NCBI RefSeq assembly: GCF_037176765.1
Contig: NC_090025.1
Location: forward strand, 69,975,545-70,039,544
Length of the DNA: 64,000 bases
Reading direction: 5' to 3'
Source of the DNA: Anolis sagrei
Lineage: Eukaryota > Chordata > Lepidosauria > Squamata > Anolidae
Under the pieces are notes generated by a model. That model saw nothing but the letters and a program-made list of their open reading frames with translations. It was not told where the DNA came from and did not search any database. Positions within the stretch are counted from its first letter, which is position 1. The number at the start of each line of letters is the position of its first letter. Below, in pieces: positions 63,684 to 64,000 of the stretch. The position numbers were made by a program, and so were the translations under genes.

Positions 63684-63888
63684 GTAAGCTCTTTTTGTGC
63701 CTTCCGTTGCATGTCCTGCTTGAATCATATATGTAGTCTCATAACTTGAAAAGCTGGCTTGGTTAAGGCTACAATATTCCCATGATGACCAGAAGTGACC
63801 CTAGTCACTTTAACTTTTTAAGTTATACATTTTACTGTAGTGATATATTTTCCTTTTTACCCATATGTTAATTATAATTACACAGCAT

Positions 63889-63901
63889 ACCCCCCCCCCC
63901 C
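63889..63901 (+). repeat. Poly-C tract
   Basis: About 12-13 C bases in ASAH1 intron 13. Confidence 0.8.
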
Positions 63902-63948
63902 AATTATTGATGTTATTGATTTTTAAGTCTGTTCCTAGAGTTATTTGC

Positions 63949-64000
63949 TGTGCTGATTCAGAAAATTGCATCAAATGGACCACATCAGCTCTAGTTTCTT
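63949..64000 (-). mobile_element. hAT-type MITE, third copy (cut by window end)
   Basis: Reverse complement reads AGAAACTAGAGCTGATGTGG and GCAATTTTCTGAATCAGCA, matching the core of 3724-4109 and 14946-15421. Confidence 0.7.

Overview
This is vertebrate chromosomal DNA, almost certainly from a squamate reptile and probably an iguanian lizard. Two multi-exon genes with GT-AG introns (plus one GC-AG intron) lie in a dense field of lizard-type repeats: full-length Sauria SINEs with their RTE/BovB partner LINEs, a second tRNA-derived SINE of the kind common in Anolis and phrynosomatids, a 5S-rRNA-derived SINE, CR1/L2 LINEs, a Helitron, many hAT, Tigger-like and palindromic MITEs, and long poly-C/poly-G tracts. 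There are no bacterial, phage or CRISPR features. Species assignment is inference from repeat content.

Layout. (1) 591-11186, plus strand: FRG1, complete in nine coding exons, 255 residues, with a poly(A) signal at 11265. Its introns hold MITEs, CR1 tails and SINEs. (2) 11.3-34.3 kb: an intergenic stretch with no gene that I can support. It is built from LINE, SINE and MITE copies, two or more LTR-like fossils, a mariner relic inside an older repeat, and a tandem array of about 160-bp units that ends about 400 bp before the next gene. (3) 34656 to beyond 63683, plus strand: ASAH1 (lysosomal acid ceramidase). Thirteen coding exons (366 residues) are present and the last exon lies past the window end. 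A CpG-rich promoter carries a perfect GTCACGTGAC E-box next to a GC box. Intron 1 is 14.25 kb and packed with nested transposon insertions, including an antisense Ty3/gypsy fossil and a Helitron with clear edges.

The two genes are not functionally coupled as far as the sequence shows: FRG1 is a nuclear, RNA-biogenesis and actin-associated protein, and ASAH1 is a lysosomal hydrolase. They lie on different chromosomes in human (4q35 and 8p22), so their side-by-side position here is a synteny observation. I found no undescribed gene system. The most notable observations are the GC-AG intron of FRG1, the CLEAR-type motif of ASAH1, the foldback and tandem behaviour of the Penelope-like repeat tail, and several nested insertions with target-site duplications readable to the base.
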